DNA of 64,000 nucleotides from Ruegeria pomeroyi (GCF_021405525.1 NZ_JAGQAG010000001.1:3572001-3636000), one strand, 5' to 3'. Numbered from the stretch's first letter, positions 49,186 to 58,905 are shown. A program made the numbers and translations. The notes: generated by a model from the letters alone, not told the origin.

Positions 49186-50625
49186 CTACTCGGCGGCCCA
49201 GCCGCCGACCGCCTTGACCTCAAGGAAGTCTTCCAGCCCCCAGACGCCACCCTCGCGCCCGTTGCCGGATTGTTTCATGCCGCCAAAGGGCGAGCCCGCG
49301 GAGCGGGATTGGCCGTTCATCTCGACCATGCCCGAACGCAGCGCGCGCGCCATGCGGTTTGCGCGGGCGGCGTCCTGCGTCTGGACATAGTTGGTCAACC
49401 CATAGGGCGTGTCATTGGCGATCTCGATCGCCTCTTCCTCGGTATCGAAGGGGATCATGGTCAGAACCGGGCCAAAGATCTCCTCGCGTGCGATGGTCAT
49501 CTGGTTATTGGCATCGGCGAACACGGTGGGGCGCACGTAATAGCCCTTGTTCAGCCCCTCGGGCCGACCGGTACCGCCCGCGACCAGGCGGGCGCCTTCG
49601 TCGATGCCCTTCTGGATCAGGTCCTGGATCTTGGACCATTGCAACTCGTTCACCACCGGGCCGATATGGCGGCCTTCGTCCAGCGCGTTGCCCACGGTGA
49701 CCTTGCTGGCCACTTCGGCGGCGGTTTCGACCGCCTGGTCGTAGATCGGGCGTTGCACCAGCATGCGGCTGGGCGCGTTACAGCTCTGGCCGGTATTGTT
49801 CATCATGTGCAGCACGCCGCGCTTGACCGCCTTGTCATCGGCATCGGCAAAGATCACGTTGGCGCCCTTGCCGCCCAGTTCCAGATGCACTTTCTTGAGC
49901 GTATCGGCTGCCGCCTTGGAAATCGCGGTGCCCGCGCGCGTCGAGCCGGTGAAGCTGACCATGTCGATATCGGGATGCGACGAAAGCTGCGAGCCGACAC
50001 CCACGCCATCGCCATTCACCAGGTTGAACACACCCGGCGGGAAGCCTGCCTCGTCCATCATCTCGGCAAAGATCATCGCGTTGAGCGGACTTTGCTCGGA
50101 GGGTTTCAGAACCATGGTGCAGCCCGCGATGGCGGCGGCGCCGACCTTGAGCGTGACCTGGTTCATCGGCCAGTTCCAGGGCGTGATCAGCGCCGCGACG
50201 CCCACCGCCTCGTAGATGATACGGTCATTGGGAGCATGATCGCCCAACGGGCGCTCGAACTGAAACGCCTTGGCGGCACGGATGAAGTTCTTCAGGTGCC
50301 ACGTGCCCGCGCCCACCTGCTGGCTGCGCGACATGTCGATGGGCGCGCCCATTTCCAGCGACATCGCCTGCGCCAGATCCTCGCCACGGGACTGGTAAAT
50401 CTCGATCAGCTTTTCAACCAGGGCGATCCGCTCGGCGACGGGGGTTGCCATCCATCCCGGCAGCGCCGCCTTCGCGGCGGCGACGGCGGCATTGGTATCG
50501 GCCTCGGAGCCGAGGGAGATGACGGCACAGGGCTCTTCGGTCGACGGGTTGATGACCTGGAAATCATTGCTGACGGCAGGCGCAACCCAGGCGCCGTTGA
50601 TGTAGAAATCACGCTTTTCGATCAT
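49186..50625 (-). CDS. Aldehyde dehydrogenase
   Basis: A 479-aa single-domain NAD(P)-dependent ALDH. Catalytic Cys lies in MNNTGQSCNAPSRMLV and general base Glu in LELGGKGANVIF, with PWNWPMNQVTLK and FTGSTRAGT for the cofactor. It resembles broad succinate-semialdehyde or betaine-aldehyde type enzymes; the substrate is unknown. It converges on tmpAB, which makes a link to choline or phosphonate breakdown possible. A palindrome lies 93 nt before its start. Confidence 0.9.
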   Translation of the reverse strand: MIEKRDFYINGAWVAPAVSNDFQVINPSTEEPCAVISLGSEADTNAAVAAAKAALPGWMATPVAERIALVEKLIEIYQSRGEDLAQAMSLEMGAPIDMSRSQQVGAGTWHLKNFIRAAKAFQFERPLGDHAPNDRIIYEAVGVAALITPWNWPMNQVTLKVGAAAIAGCTMVLKPSEQSPLNAMIFAEMMDEAGFPPGVFNLVNGDGVGVGSQLSSHPDIDMVSFTGSTRAGTAISKAAADTLKKVHLELGGKGANVIFADADDKAVKRGVLHMMNNTGQSCNAPSRMLVQRPIYDQAVETAAEVASKVTVGNALDEGRHIGPVVNELQWSKIQDLIQKGIDEGARLVAGGTGRPEGLNKGYYVRPTVFADANNQMTIAREEIFGPVLTMIPFDTEEEAIEIANDTPYGLTNYVQTQDAARANRMARALRSGMVEMNGQSRSAGSPFGGMKQSGNGREGGVWGLEDFLEVKAVGGWAAE

Positions 50626-50717
50626 GTCTGCCTCTCCTGATCAGACGGTTTTCGACCGGGCGGTCGGGAATCGGGGCCACTGTGTCACCCAAGACAGCGC
50701 GCGGCAAGGGGTGGTCA

Positions 50718-50737
50718 CAAAATTTGATCAAATTTTG
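50718..50737. promoter_or_regulatory. Perfect 20-bp palindrome between ALDH and peroxiredoxin
   Basis: CAAAATTTGATCAAATTTTG is exactly self-complementary and AT-rich in GC-rich DNA, between two divergently read genes. It is a likely operator; the regulator is unknown. Confidence 0.65.
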
Positions 50738-50847
50738 CCGTCCCGCAGATTTCTTGTGGCGGCACCTTGTCGCGGGTGGTGTATCCGGGCGGACCAATCG
50801 CTAGATTGGTCGCGACTGACTCGCACTCACAGCAAAGGAGATCCCCC

Positions 50848-51501
50848 ATGGGTTTGCGCATCAACGATATCGTTCCCAATTTCGAGGCCGATACCGACAA
50901 GGGGCGCATCGCGTTCCATGACTGGATCGGCGACAGCTGGGCCATCCTGTTCTCGCATCCCAAGGATTTTACCCCGGTCTGCACCACCGAATTCGGCGCC
51001 GTGGCGCAACTGGCCGATGAATGGGCCAAGCGCAACACCAAGGTGATCGGCGTTTCGGTCGACGGGGTCGAGGATCACAAGAAGTGGAAGGGTGACATCG
51101 AGAGCTTTGCCGGCGCCACCGCCGGCTTTCCGATCATCGCCGACGAAGGTCTGGCGGTCTCCAAGGCCTTTGACATGCTGCCCGCCGACGCCTATCTGCC
51201 CGATGGCCGCACCCCCGCCGACAGCGCCACGGTGCGCTCGGTCTTCATCATCAGCCCCGACAAGAAGCTGCAACTGTCGATGACTTACCCGATGTCGGTC
51301 GGGCGCAACTTTGCCGAGGTGCTGCGCGCGCTTGACGGGCTTCAGCGCACCTATCAGCAGCCGCTGGCCACCCCGGCCAACTGGGAAACCGGGCAGGACG
51401 TGATCGTCGCGCTGGCGCTGGACAATGCCGCTGCCGAAGAAAAATACGGTGCGCTGGACATCAAACTGCCTTATCTGCGGTTTGCAAAGAACCCGGGCTA
51501 A
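50848..51501 (+). CDS. 1-Cys peroxiredoxin (Prx6 type)
   Basis: A 217-aa cytosolic peroxidase. The peroxidatic Cys45 lies in DFTPVCTTE, and no resolving cysteine follows in the usual place. The long C-terminal domain (YPMSVGRNFAEVLRALDGLQRTYQQPLATPANW) is that of the Prx6/AhpC-TSA 1-Cys branch. It reduces H2O2 or alkyl hydroperoxides with an outside thiol donor. AAGGAG precedes the ATG. Likely single gene with its own promoter. Confidence 0.92.
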   Translation: MGLRINDIVPNFEADTDKGRIAFHDWIGDSWAILFSHPKDFTPVCTTEFGAVAQLADEWAKRNTKVIGVSVDGVEDHKKWKGDIESFAGATAGFPIIADEGLAVSKAFDMLPADAYLPDGRTPADSATVRSVFIISPDKKLQLSMTYPMSVGRNFAEVLRALDGLQRTYQQPLATPANWETGQDVIVALALDNAAAEEKYGALDIKLPYLRFAKNPG

Positions 51502-51556
51502 GCCCATCGCGGGCGCGGGGTGACCCGCGCCCGTCAACGATAGAAAGACCTTTGCC

Positions 51557-52213
51557 ATGGCCTCTTTGAAACGCTGGCTCGACCTGCGCCGCAACCCCTG
51601 GAAGGCCGAGCATTATGCCGGGCTCAAGGCCTGGCGCGCCGACAATGCGCTGAAGACGCGGTTTCACACCTATGACGATCTTGCCCCCGAAGCGGTGGTT
51701 CTTGATGTGGGCGGATTCGAGGGTGGCTGGGCCGATCTGATCCTCTCCGTTCAGCCCAAGGCGCGGGTACATGTGTTCGAACCTCACCCCCGATTTGCCG
51801 ATACGCTGAGGTCGAAATACGCCGACCGGCCGAATGTATCGGTTCATGATTTTGCCATGGGCGGGGCCGAGGGCACCCTGACGCTCAGCGACGATGGCGA
51901 TGCCTCCTCGGCCTTTGGCGGTCAGGGTGGCGCGCTCTCGGCGCCGGTGCGTCCTGTCGGCGCAGTCTTTGCCGAGCTGGGGCTGGACCGGGTCGATCTG
52001 ATGAAGGTCAATATCGAAGGCGGAGAATACGATCTGCTGCCCGCCCTGCTGGAGAGCGGGCTGATGCCCCGCATCGCGCGGCTTCAGGTGCAGTTTCACC
52101 TGTTCGAACCGGCGCTGATCGACACCCGCGCGGCGATCTGCGCGCGGCTGGAGGAAACCCATGACTGCGCCTGGTGCTATTCGTTCATCTGGGAGGAATG
52201 GCGCCTGCGCTAA
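51557..52213 (+). CDS. FkbM-family methyltransferase
   Basis: A 218-aa SAM-dependent methyltransferase of the FkbM type: VVLDVGGFEGGWADLILS (SAM motif I), VHVFEPHPRFADTLRSKY, and the family's DLMKVNIEGGEYDLLPALLESG near the C-terminus. FkbM relatives methylate hydroxyls of sugars or polyketides. A GT25-family gene follows on the other strand, so a surface-sugar role is likely. Acceptor unknown. Confidence 0.85.
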   Translation: MASLKRWLDLRRNPWKAEHYAGLKAWRADNALKTRFHTYDDLAPEAVVLDVGGFEGGWADLILSVQPKARVHVFEPHPRFADTLRSKYADRPNVSVHDFAMGGAEGTLTLSDDGDASSAFGGQGGALSAPVRPVGAVFAELGLDRVDLMKVNIEGGEYDLLPALLESGLMPRIARLQVQFHLFEPALIDTRAAICARLEETHDCAWCYSFIWEEWRLR

Positions 52214-52220
52214 GGCGCCT

Positions 52221-52931
52221 TCAGCCGCGTGACAGCCGCCGCACCGCCGCACGATAGCGTGCGCGATGCCATTCGCGGGTCAGCCGTTCACCCAGGCTCT
52301 TATTCGCACCGATGGTGCTGCCGCCGATGGCCCCGGTCCGGTCGCTCAGGCCCGACGGGCTGATCACCCCCAGCCGCAACCCGGTATGCCAGTGCATCTG
52401 CAGGAACGTGTCGACCGGCCGGTCAAACGGTTCGGTCAGGGCCAGCAGCCGTTCCGCCGCCCAGCGCGCTACCAGCTGGCCCGAGGTGCGCAGCGGTGTC
52501 AGATCGGGCTGCATCAGCACTGCCTGCCCTTGCTGATCTATCGCCGGCGCGGTCAGGGTGCGGGTCTGGAACTGAATATAGCCCATCTGCGCCACATGGC
52601 GCTGCGCCAGCGCCAGCGCATCACCAAACCCTGCCTCCAACGCCATGTCATCCTCGATGATCAGTGCAGCCTCTGCTTCGCTCTTGACCAACCGGGCCCA
52701 GGCGGCACGATGGCTGAGGAAACAGCCGATCTCGCCCGGGCGCAGATCAAAGGGATAGGCGGGTTTCAACAGCCCCGGTCGAAAGGCTCGGTCCCGCGCC
52801 TCCGGTGCCAGTGCCGCACCATCGACCGCAGGCAGAAGCACGGCATAGGGCAGCTCCGCCACCAGCGCCTCGGCCTGCGCGCGCCGGTCCTTGGCGCGTT
52901 CCAGATGAATGACGAAACCGATCGGATCCAT
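52221..52931 (-). CDS. Glycosyltransferase family 25 (LPS-type)
   Basis: A 236-aa GT25-type protein: N-terminal IGFVIHLERAKDRRAQAEAL, GEIGCFLSHRAAWARLVKSEAEAALIIEDDM with the acidic EDD metal site, and PFDRPVDTFLQMHW. It would transfer galactose or a related sugar to lipopolysaccharide. The start at 52931 has GGGAGG about 7 nt upstream. Convergent with the FkbM gene, 7 nt between stops. Confidence 0.87.
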   Translation of the reverse strand: MDPIGFVIHLERAKDRRAQAEALVAELPYAVLLPAVDGAALAPEARDRAFRPGLLKPAYPFDLRPGEIGCFLSHRAAWARLVKSEAEAALIIEDDMALEAGFGDALALAQRHVAQMGYIQFQTRTLTAPAIDQQGQAVLMQPDLTPLRTSGQLVARWAAERLLALTEPFDRPVDTFLQMHWHTGLRLGVISPSGLSDRTGAIGGSTIGANKSLGERLTREWHRARYRAAVRRLSRG

Positions 52932-52974
52932 GCCGGACCTCCCTGTCGCCGCCTGTCCAACGCGCGGCCCGAAT

Positions 52975-53008
52975 GGAAAAGGCCCAGACAGGATGTCCGG
53001 GCCTTTCC
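52975..53008 (-). terminator. Terminator of pnp
   Basis: AAAGGCCC/GGGCCTTT stem with an inner GACA/TGTC pair (one mismatch) and TTTT on the minus strand, 20 nt after the pnp stop. Confidence 0.8.
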
Positions 53009-53028
53009 GTCTGTGCAAGACCAGAGGC

Positions 53029-55173
53029 TTATTCCGCCTCAGAGGCCTCTTTCTTTTCCGGCACGATCTCTTCGCCGGTTTCCTGATCGACAACCTTCAT
53101 CGACAGGCGCACCTTGCCGCGATCGTCAAAGCCCAGCAGTTTGACCTTCACTTCCTGACCTTCCTTCAGAACATCCGAGGGATGGTTCAGGCGGCGGTTT
53201 TCGATCTGGGACACGTGCACCAGGCCGTCGCGCTTGCCAAAGAAGTTCACGAAGGCGCCGAAATCGACGATCTTCACGACTTTGCCGGTATAGATCTGAC
53301 CCTCTTCGGGTTCGGCCACGATGGACCAGATCATGTCATAGGCCTTCTTGATCGAGTCGCCGTTGGGCGAGGCGATCTTGATGATGCCATCGTCGTTGAT
53401 ATCGACCTTGGCGCCCGACACTTCGACGATCTCGCGGATCACCTTGCCGCCCGAGCCGATCACTTCGCGGATCTTGTCGGTGGGGATCTGCATGGTCTCG
53501 ATGCGCGGTGCGTGGACCGAGAAGTCGGCAGCGCCCGACAGCGCCTTGTTCATCTCGCCCAGGATGTGCATCCGCCCATCCTTGGCCTGCGACAGGGCTT
53601 TCTCCATGATCTCGGGCGTGATGCCCGCAACCTTGATGTCCATCTGCAGCGAGGTGATGCCGTTTTCGGTACCTGCCACCTTGAAGTCCATGTCGCCCAG
53701 GTGGTCCTCGTCACCCAGGATGTCGGTCAGAACCGCATAGGACCCGTCGTCCTCCAGGATCAGGCCCATGGCCACACCGGCAACGGCGGACTTCAGCGGC
53801 ACGCCCGCATCCATCATCGACAGCGACCCGCCGCAGACCGATGCCATCGAAGACGAGCCGTTGGACTCGGTGATCTCGGACACCACGCGGATGGTATAGG
53901 GGAAGTCGGTCGGCGCCGGCAGCACCGCCTGAAGCGCACGCCAGGCCAGTTTGCCATGACCGATCTCACGACGGCCGGGCGAACCCACGCGGCCAACCTC
54001 GCCCACCGAATAGGGGGGGAAGTTGTAATGCAGCAGGAAGTTCGATTTGAAATTGCCGTGCAGCGCGTCGATGAACTGTTCATCGTCGCCGGTGCCCAGC
54101 GTGGTCACGACCAGACCCTGGGTCTCGCCCCGGGTAAACAGGGCAGACCCGTGGGTCCGCGGCAGCAGGCCGGTTTCGGCCACGATCGGGCGCACGGTGG
54201 TGGTGTCACGGCCGTCGATCCGCTTGCCACCCTTGACCACGTCGCCGCGCAGAATGCCGGCTTCGAGTTTCTTCAGGGCCGAGCCGAGATTGCCGTCTGC
54301 CAGCTGTTCCTCGGACAGGGCGGCCTTGATGGCCTCGCGCGCGGCGGCAACGGCTGCGGTGCGCTCCTGCTTGTCGGTGATGGCGAATGCGGCGCGCATC
54401 TGCTCTTCACCGGCGGCTTTGACAGCGGCGTAGAGGTCTGAGTAATCCGGCGGGGTAAAGTCGAACGGTTCCTTGGCGCACTGCTCGGCAAAGGCGATGA
54501 TCAGGTCGACCACCGGCTGGATCTGCTCATGCGCAAAGGTCACGGCGCCCAGCATCTCGGCCTCGGTCAGCTCATAGGCCTCGGATTCCACCATCATCAC
54601 GGCGTCCTTGGTCCCGGCAACAACCAGGTCCAGACGCTGTTCGGGGTTCAGGCGCAGGTCCTGCATGTCGTCGACCGTCGGGTTCAGGACATATTCGCCA
54701 TCGACATAGCCCACGCGGCAGCCTGCGATCGGGCCCATGAACGGCACGCCCGAGATGGTGAGCGCGGCCGAAGCGGCGATCATTGCAACGATATCGGGAT
54801 CGTTGACGAGGTCGTGCGAAAGCACGGTGCACATCACCAGCACTTCGTTCTTGAAGCCGGGCACGAACAGCGGGCGGATCGGCCGGTCGATCAGGCGCGC
54901 GGTCAGCGTTTCCTTTTCGGTCGGGCGCGCCTCGCGCTTGAAGAAACCGCCCGGCACCTTGCCGGCGGCATAGTATTTTTCCTGATAGTGGACCGTCAGG
55001 GGAAAGAAGTCCTGACCCGGTTTTTGCTCACGGGCAAAGGTCACGTTGGCCATCACGCGGGTCTCGCCCAGGGTGGCGACCACCGAACCGTCGGCCTGAC
55101 GGGCAATCTTGCCCGATTCCAGTGTCAGCGTTTCCTCGCCCCACTGCATCGATTTCGTCGTTACATCAAACAT
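53029..55173 (-). CDS. pnp: Polynucleotide phosphorylase
   Basis: A 714-aa phosphorolytic 3'-5' exoribonuclease of the degradosome. Two RNase PH-like domains, the first with [32 protein letters not shown], the second with the phosphate site ([31 protein letters not shown]), then KH ([15 protein letters not shown]) and S1 ([30 protein letters not shown]). No rpsO lies immediately upstream. Its leader holds two hairpins that could mediate RNase III-type autocontrol. Confidence 0.97.
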   Translation of the reverse strand: MFDVTTKSMQWGEETLTLESGKIARQADGSVVATLGETRVMANVTFAREQKPGQDFFPLTVHYQEKYYAAGKVPGGFFKREARPTEKETLTARLIDRPIRPLFVPGFKNEVLVMCTVLSHDLVNDPDIVAMIAASAALTISGVPFMGPIAGCRVGYVDGEYVLNPTVDDMQDLRLNPEQRLDLVVAGTKDAVMMVESEAYELTEAEMLGAVTFAHEQIQPVVDLIIAFAEQCAKEPFDFTPPDYSDLYAAVKAAGEEQMRAAFAITDKQERTAAVAAAREAIKAALSEEQLADGNLGSALKKLEAGILRGDVVKGGKRIDGRDTTTVRPIVAETGLLPRTHGSALFTRGETQGLVVTTLGTGDDEQFIDALHGNFKSNFLLHYNFPPYSVGEVGRVGSPGRREIGHGKLAWRALQAVLPAPTDFPYTIRVVSEITESNGSSSMASVCGGSLSMMDAGVPLKSAVAGVAMGLILEDDGSYAVLTDILGDEDHLGDMDFKVAGTENGITSLQMDIKVAGITPEIMEKALSQAKDGRMHILGEMNKALSGAADFSVHAPRIETMQIPTDKIREVIGSGGKVIREIVEVSGAKVDINDDGIIKIASPNGDSIKKAYDMIWSIVAEPEEGQIYTGKVVKIVDFGAFVNFFGKRDGLVHVSQIENRRLNHPSDVLKEGQEVKVKLLGFDDRGKVRLSMKVVDQETGEEIVPEKKEASEAE

Positions 55174-55386
55174 GTGCGTATCCTAGATGGGAGCACTCCC
55201 AGGCGTATCCCGGGTCTCCCGTTTCAATGGCGGCCCCATTGCCGCCGACCCCGTTATCATTTCCTTCACGGTGCCGGGGTCCGGGCACCACGTCTCAGAT
55301 TTTGCGCCCATACAGGAGTTTGCGACGGATTGAAAGAGGAATGGCGCGCGCCGGGAGCGCGGCGCGCGACCAGATGGTTTCCCAAA
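55174..55386 (-). promoter_or_regulatory. pnp leader with two hairpins
   Basis: Between pnp and the next gene lie GGCGGC-CCCATT-GCCGCC (55229-55246) and GGTGCC-GGGGTCCG-GGCACC (55270-55289). If transcribed with pnp they form stem-loops in the 5' leader, as in the RNase III-controlled pnp leader of E. coli. Function is inferred. Confidence 0.45.
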
Positions 55387-55821
55387 TCAGATTGGGCGCA
55401 CGATCAGTTGCGGCTGACCGTCCGAGGTACGCCGGCTGGAGCGGCCATCCCATCCGATCTCGCCACTGACCCGTTGGCGCAGGGCCGAGAAACTGTCGAA
55501 CCGGACCACATCGACCGGTTGGTCGAAATGCAGCGTGATGCGGCGGTGGCCACCATCTCCCAGCACGGACAGGCCCCGGATCTCGGCGGTGAAGGGCTGG
55601 CCCAGATACTCGCCGGACACCCGGTCACCGACGCTGAAATGCAGCCGGTTGCCAGCCTCAGCCACCAGCGTGTTCCAGTCGCGGACACCGTGTTGGTGTG
55701 CCACGAGTTCAAGCGCGCGCGAATGGCTGATCGGGGTGCCCGCAGCGTGCAGATCGTCGCGCAGGCGACGGGCCTGCGCCTTGTATGCCTCGATGGGCGC
55801 GGTGGGTATTCTATGTGTCAT
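55387..55821 (-). CDS. Glyoxalase-superfamily-like small protein
   Basis: A 144-aa protein. Its N-terminal half (EAYKAQARRLRDDLHAAGTPISHSRALELVAHQHGVRDWNTLVAEAG) is the helical segment often annotated with glyoxalase-superfamily proteins. The C-terminal half (VGDRVSGEYLGQPFTAEIRGLSVL) is a small beta-barrel without a clear vicinal-oxygen-chelate metal set. Function unknown. The start at 55821 follows GAGGCAAAG. Confidence 0.65.
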   Translation of the reverse strand: MTHRIPTAPIEAYKAQARRLRDDLHAAGTPISHSRALELVAHQHGVRDWNTLVAEAGNRLHFSVGDRVSGEYLGQPFTAEIRGLSVLGDGGHRRITLHFDQPVDVVRFDSFSALRQRVSGEIGWDGRSSRRTSDGQPQLIVRPI

Positions 55822-56078
55822 CTTTGCCTCGTTTTCCAGAACGGGCGCATCAAAACGGACGGGGCTCGCATTGCCATCCAAGCGCCGGAAAGGGCAAGGA
55901 TCGTGATCAAGCGGGTTTCACCATGGCCAAATGGCCGCGAGCGGCAGGGAACCCGAACCTGGCGGTTAGATAGGCAAGAGACCCCGACCTGTCAACAAGC
56001 CCCCATGGAACAGCGTTTGAACCTACACAACGCCTCACGATTTCTTTACTAAGTGCCGAAACATAGAAGTACGTATTC

Positions 56079-56924
56079 ATGATCACCACCCGCCTGCACG
56101 GCCGCCTTGGCAACCAGATGTTCCAATATGCCGCAGCGCGCGGTCTGGCCGCACGTCTGGGCACGCAAGTCGCGCTGGACACCCGGTTGGCCGAGGCGCG
56201 TGGCGAAGGGGTGTTGACCCGCGTCTTCGATCTGGACCTCGCTACGCCCGACCGCCTTCCACCGCTGAAAGGCGACGGTCTTCTTCGTTATAGCGCCTGG
56301 CGGCTGCTGGGTCTGGCGCCCAGGTTCCGGCGCGAGCGCGGGCTGGGCTACAACCCGGCGATCGAGGGGTGGGGCGATGGCAGCTATCTGCACGGGTATT
56401 GGCAGTCGGAACGTTATTTCGCCCCTATCGCCGACCGCATCCGCGCCGATTTCACCTTTCCCGCTTTTTCCAACAGCCAAAACGCGGAAATGGCCGCGCG
56501 GATCGGCGAATGCCCTGCAATCTCGCTGCATGTGCGGCGGGGGGACTACGTGGCGCTGGCCGCCCATGCGCTGTGCGACCAGCGCTACTACGAGGCCGCG
56601 CTGACCCGGCTCCTTGAGGGGGTCGCGGGCAATCCGGTTGTCTTTGTCTTTTCGGACGATCCCGGCTGGGCGCGGGACAACCTGCCGCTGCCGGTGCAAA
56701 AGGTGGTGGTGGATTTCAACGGACCCGAGACCGATTTCGAGGACATGCGCCTGATGAGCCTGTGCCGCCACAATATCATCGGCAACTCCTCGTTCTCGTG
56801 GTGGGCGGCATGGCTGAACGCAAACCCGGACAAGCGGGTAGCCGGCCCCGCCCGCTGGTTCGGCGATCCGAACCTGCATAATCCCGACATCCTGCCGCCC
56901 AACTGGCTGAAGATCGAGGTTTGA
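56079..56924 (+). CDS. Glycosyltransferase family 11 (alpha-1,2-fucosyltransferase-like)
   Basis: A 281-aa GT11 enzyme with GRLGNQMFQYAAARGLA, the HVRRGDY nucleotide-sugar motif, and GNSSFSWWAAWLN. GT11 transfers fucose in alpha-1,2 linkage, usually onto LPS or capsule sugars. It is isolated, without other O-antigen genes nearby apart from the GT25 and FkbM genes 3 kb away. Upstream 55822-56078 holds its promoter and shows nothing else. Confidence 0.87.
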   Translation: MITTRLHGRLGNQMFQYAAARGLAARLGTQVALDTRLAEARGEGVLTRVFDLDLATPDRLPPLKGDGLLRYSAWRLLGLAPRFRRERGLGYNPAIEGWGDGSYLHGYWQSERYFAPIADRIRADFTFPAFSNSQNAEMAARIGECPAISLHVRRGDYVALAAHALCDQRYYEAALTRLLEGVAGNPVVFVFSDDPGWARDNLPLPVQKVVVDFNGPETDFEDMRLMSLCRHNIIGNSSFSWWAAWLNANPDKRVAGPARWFGDPNLHNPDILPPNWLKIEV

Positions 56925-56945
56925 GCATATAGCAAACGCCGCGGC

Positions 56946-56995
56946 GGGGGGCGCTGCCCCCCTGCACCCCCCGGAGTATTTGCGGCAAAGTGAAG
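56946..56995 (+). repeat. Dispersed hairpin-AGTATTT repeat, copy 5
   Basis: GGGGGGC-GCT-GCCCCCC hairpin then TGCACCCCCCGGAGTATTT and GCGGCAAAGTGAAG. Same order as copies 1 and 2; lies between convergent genes. Confidence 0.8.
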
Positions 56996-57009
56996 GGAAG
57001 TACGGTCGT

Positions 57010-57657
57010 TCAGAAGGGCGCGGGTGCGCGAAACGTCATCGAACGGCCGCTTTCCGGGTGCTTGAGGCGCAACTCCTCGGAATGCAGCATCAGTCGCGGA
57101 AACGCCTGCGCGGCGCCCGTGGCATAGAACGGATCGCCCAGGATCGGGTGACCCAGCGCCTGGCAATGCACCCGCAGCTGATGCGACCGCCCGGTGCGCG
57201 GAAACAGGCGCACGCGGGTGGTATCGCCTTCGTATCGCAGGACCCGCCAATCGGTCACGGCGGGTTTACCTGTCTCGTGACACACCATCTGGCGCGGGCG
57301 ATTGGGCCAATCTACGATCAGCGGCAGATCGACGGTGCCTGTCTTGGGTTCAAGCTTGCCCCAAAGCCGCGCCACATAGGTCTTGCGGGTCTTGCGTTCT
57401 TCGAACTGACGGCCAAGGTTGCGCTGGGCATGCGGCGTCTGGGCAAAGACCATAACCCCCGATGTATCCCGGTCGAGCCTGTGCACCAGCAGCGCACCGG
57501 GAAATCCCGCCTGCACCCGCGACAGCAGGCAATCGGCCAGATGCGCACCCCGCCCCGGCACCGACAACAGCCCGGCGGGCTTGTTCACCACGATCAGTTC
57601 GGCATCCTCGTGGATAACGTCCAGCGGGTCTTGTGGGGGAGTGTAGTTGTCGTCCAT
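57010..57657 (-). CDS. RluA-family pseudouridine synthase
   Basis: A 215-aa RNA pseudouridine synthase with the catalytic motif VHRLDRDTSGVMVFA, NKPAGLLSVPG, and RTGRSHQLRVHCQALGHPILGD. It has no S4 domain, like RluA proper, so tRNA or 23S rRNA uridine targets are likely; the exact site cannot be read. Divergent from the SnoaL-like gene. Confidence 0.9.
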   Translation of the reverse strand: MDDNYTPPQDPLDVIHEDAELIVVNKPAGLLSVPGRGAHLADCLLSRVQAGFPGALLVHRLDRDTSGVMVFAQTPHAQRNLGRQFEERKTRKTYVARLWGKLEPKTGTVDLPLIVDWPNRPRQMVCHETGKPAVTDWRVLRYEGDTTRVRLFPRTGRSHQLRVHCQALGHPILGDPFYATGAAQAFPRLMLHSEELRLKHPESGRSMTFRAPAPF

Positions 57658-57760
57658 GACCGCATGCCCTAGCGCAGACGACGGCCTCTCGCAACGTCGT
57701 GCTTGCGCCGCCGGTCAGGTGGCGCAAGGCTGCGGCCAAACCATCGAGAGGAGAACGCAG

Positions 57761-58171
57761 ATGCACCCCACGATCGCACGGATGCAAGAGGTGGTGGCCA
57801 AGGGCGACGAGAGCCTGATCCACGCCCTGCTGGCCGAGGATGTTCGCTTCTTGCCGCCGACCTACTACAAGACCTGGACTGGTCGCGACCCGGTCGCCGC
57901 GGTTCTGGGCCATGTCGGACAGGTGTTTTCCGAGTTCCGCTATCGCCGCGTCATGGGCGAGGGCAAGGATTGGGCGCTGGAGTTTCAGTGCAAGGTTGGT
58001 GATCTGGACGCTGTCGGCGTCGACCTGATTACCCTCAACGACGCCGGACTGATCCAGGAATTCGAAGTGGTCATGCGCCCGTACAAGACCATCGGCGCCC
58101 TGCGCGACGCAATGAACGCGCGGGTGATGACCGATGCACGTTTCCTCAAGTATCGCGAGGCGCTCAGCTGA
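57761..58171 (+). CDS. SnoaL/NTF2-like protein
   Basis: A 136-aa cone-barrel protein of the nuclear transport factor 2 superfamily (MQEVVAKGDESLIHALLAEDVRFLPPTYYKTWTGRDPVAAVLGHVGQVF ... VVMRPYKTIGALRDAMNARV). Such proteins are isomerases, hydrolases or ligand binders; the function is unknown. GAGAGGAG precedes the ATG at 57761. The next gene starts at or near its stop, suggesting an operon. Confidence 0.8.
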   Translation: MHPTIARMQEVVAKGDESLIHALLAEDVRFLPPTYYKTWTGRDPVAAVLGHVGQVFSEFRYRRVMGEGKDWALEFQCKVGDLDAVGVDLITLNDAGLIQEFEVVMRPYKTIGALRDAMNARVMTDARFLKYREALS

Positions 58172-58905
58172 TCGGGATCGACCAGATTCTGCGCCTGCCC
58201 CTGTTGCCGGTTCTGGCCGCACAGGGACTGGCGGTACGGCGCAAGGCGCAGCTCTTGCCCGAACCCGCAGGTTCGCGCGCCGGCACGGCGGGCAGTGGCC
58301 CCCAGTTGCGGTTGCTGATCGCGGGCGACAGTTCGGCCGCCGGGGTCGGCGCCACGACCCAGGCCGAGGCACTGAGCGGCCGGCTGGTGGCGCGGCTCGC
58401 CCTGGAACATACGCTCGACTGGCGGCTCGAGGCGACAACAGGCCACACCACCCGCGACACGCTGGACCGGTTGGTCCGGCTGACCGGACCGTTCGACATC
58501 GCAGTCACGGCGCTGGGAGTGAACGACACCACACGCGGGTCGAGTGCGCGCGGCTTCGCCCGGCGTCAGGCGGCACTGCTGGATCATCTGACGGGCCCGC
58601 TCGGGGCGCAGGTGGTCATTGTCACTGCGGTACCGGACATGGCCTTGTTTCCGGCCCTGCCGCAACCGCTTGCCTGGATACTGGGTGCTCAGGCCCGGCG
58701 GCTCGACCGCGCCTTGCAACAGGTCGCGGCGCATCACCCCCAGGCGGTGTATCACCATCCCGTCATTCCACCCGATCCGGCAATGGCCGCCCGCGACGGC
58801 TATCATCCCAGCCCGCTGGCCTATGATCGGTGGGCCGAGGGGCTGGCCGGTCTGATCCGCGATCAGGCCGCGCGCCGCATCTGCCGCAGCATCGGGACGG
58901 AATAG
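58168..58905 (+). CDS. SGNH/GDSL hydrolase
   Basis: An esterase/lipase-like protein with block I LLIAGDSSAAGVGA (nucleophile Ser), block III ALGVNDTT, and block V DGYHPSPLAYDRWA with the Asp/His pair. A TTG at 58204 gives 233 aa. Relatives usually begin with a short hydrophobic LRLPLLPVLAAQGLAVRR stretch, which here extends upstream to a CTG at 58168 overlapping the previous stop (CTGA); I list that longer form, whose start is non-canonical. Its 3' end overlaps rarD by 43 nt on the other strand. Confidence 0.75.
   Translation: MIGIDQILRLPLLPVLAAQGLAVRRKAQLLPEPAGSRAGTAGSGPQLRLLIAGDSSAAGVGATTQAEALSGRLVARLALEHTLDWRLEATTGHTTRDTLDRLVRLTGPFDIAVTALGVNDTTRGSSARGFARRQAALLDHLTGPLGAQVVIVTAVPDMALFPALPQPLAWILGAQARRLDRALQQVAAHHPQAVYHHPVIPPDPAMAARDGYHPSPLAYDRWAEGLAGLIRDQAARRICRSIGTE

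Noticed and set aside
50718-50737. FNR/Crp box
   Set aside because: The half-sites TTGAT and ATCAA overlap with no 4-nt spacer, so it does not fit the FNR consensus.
52909-54441. 510-codon frame antisense to pnp
   Set aside because: Shadow of a highly conserved gene.
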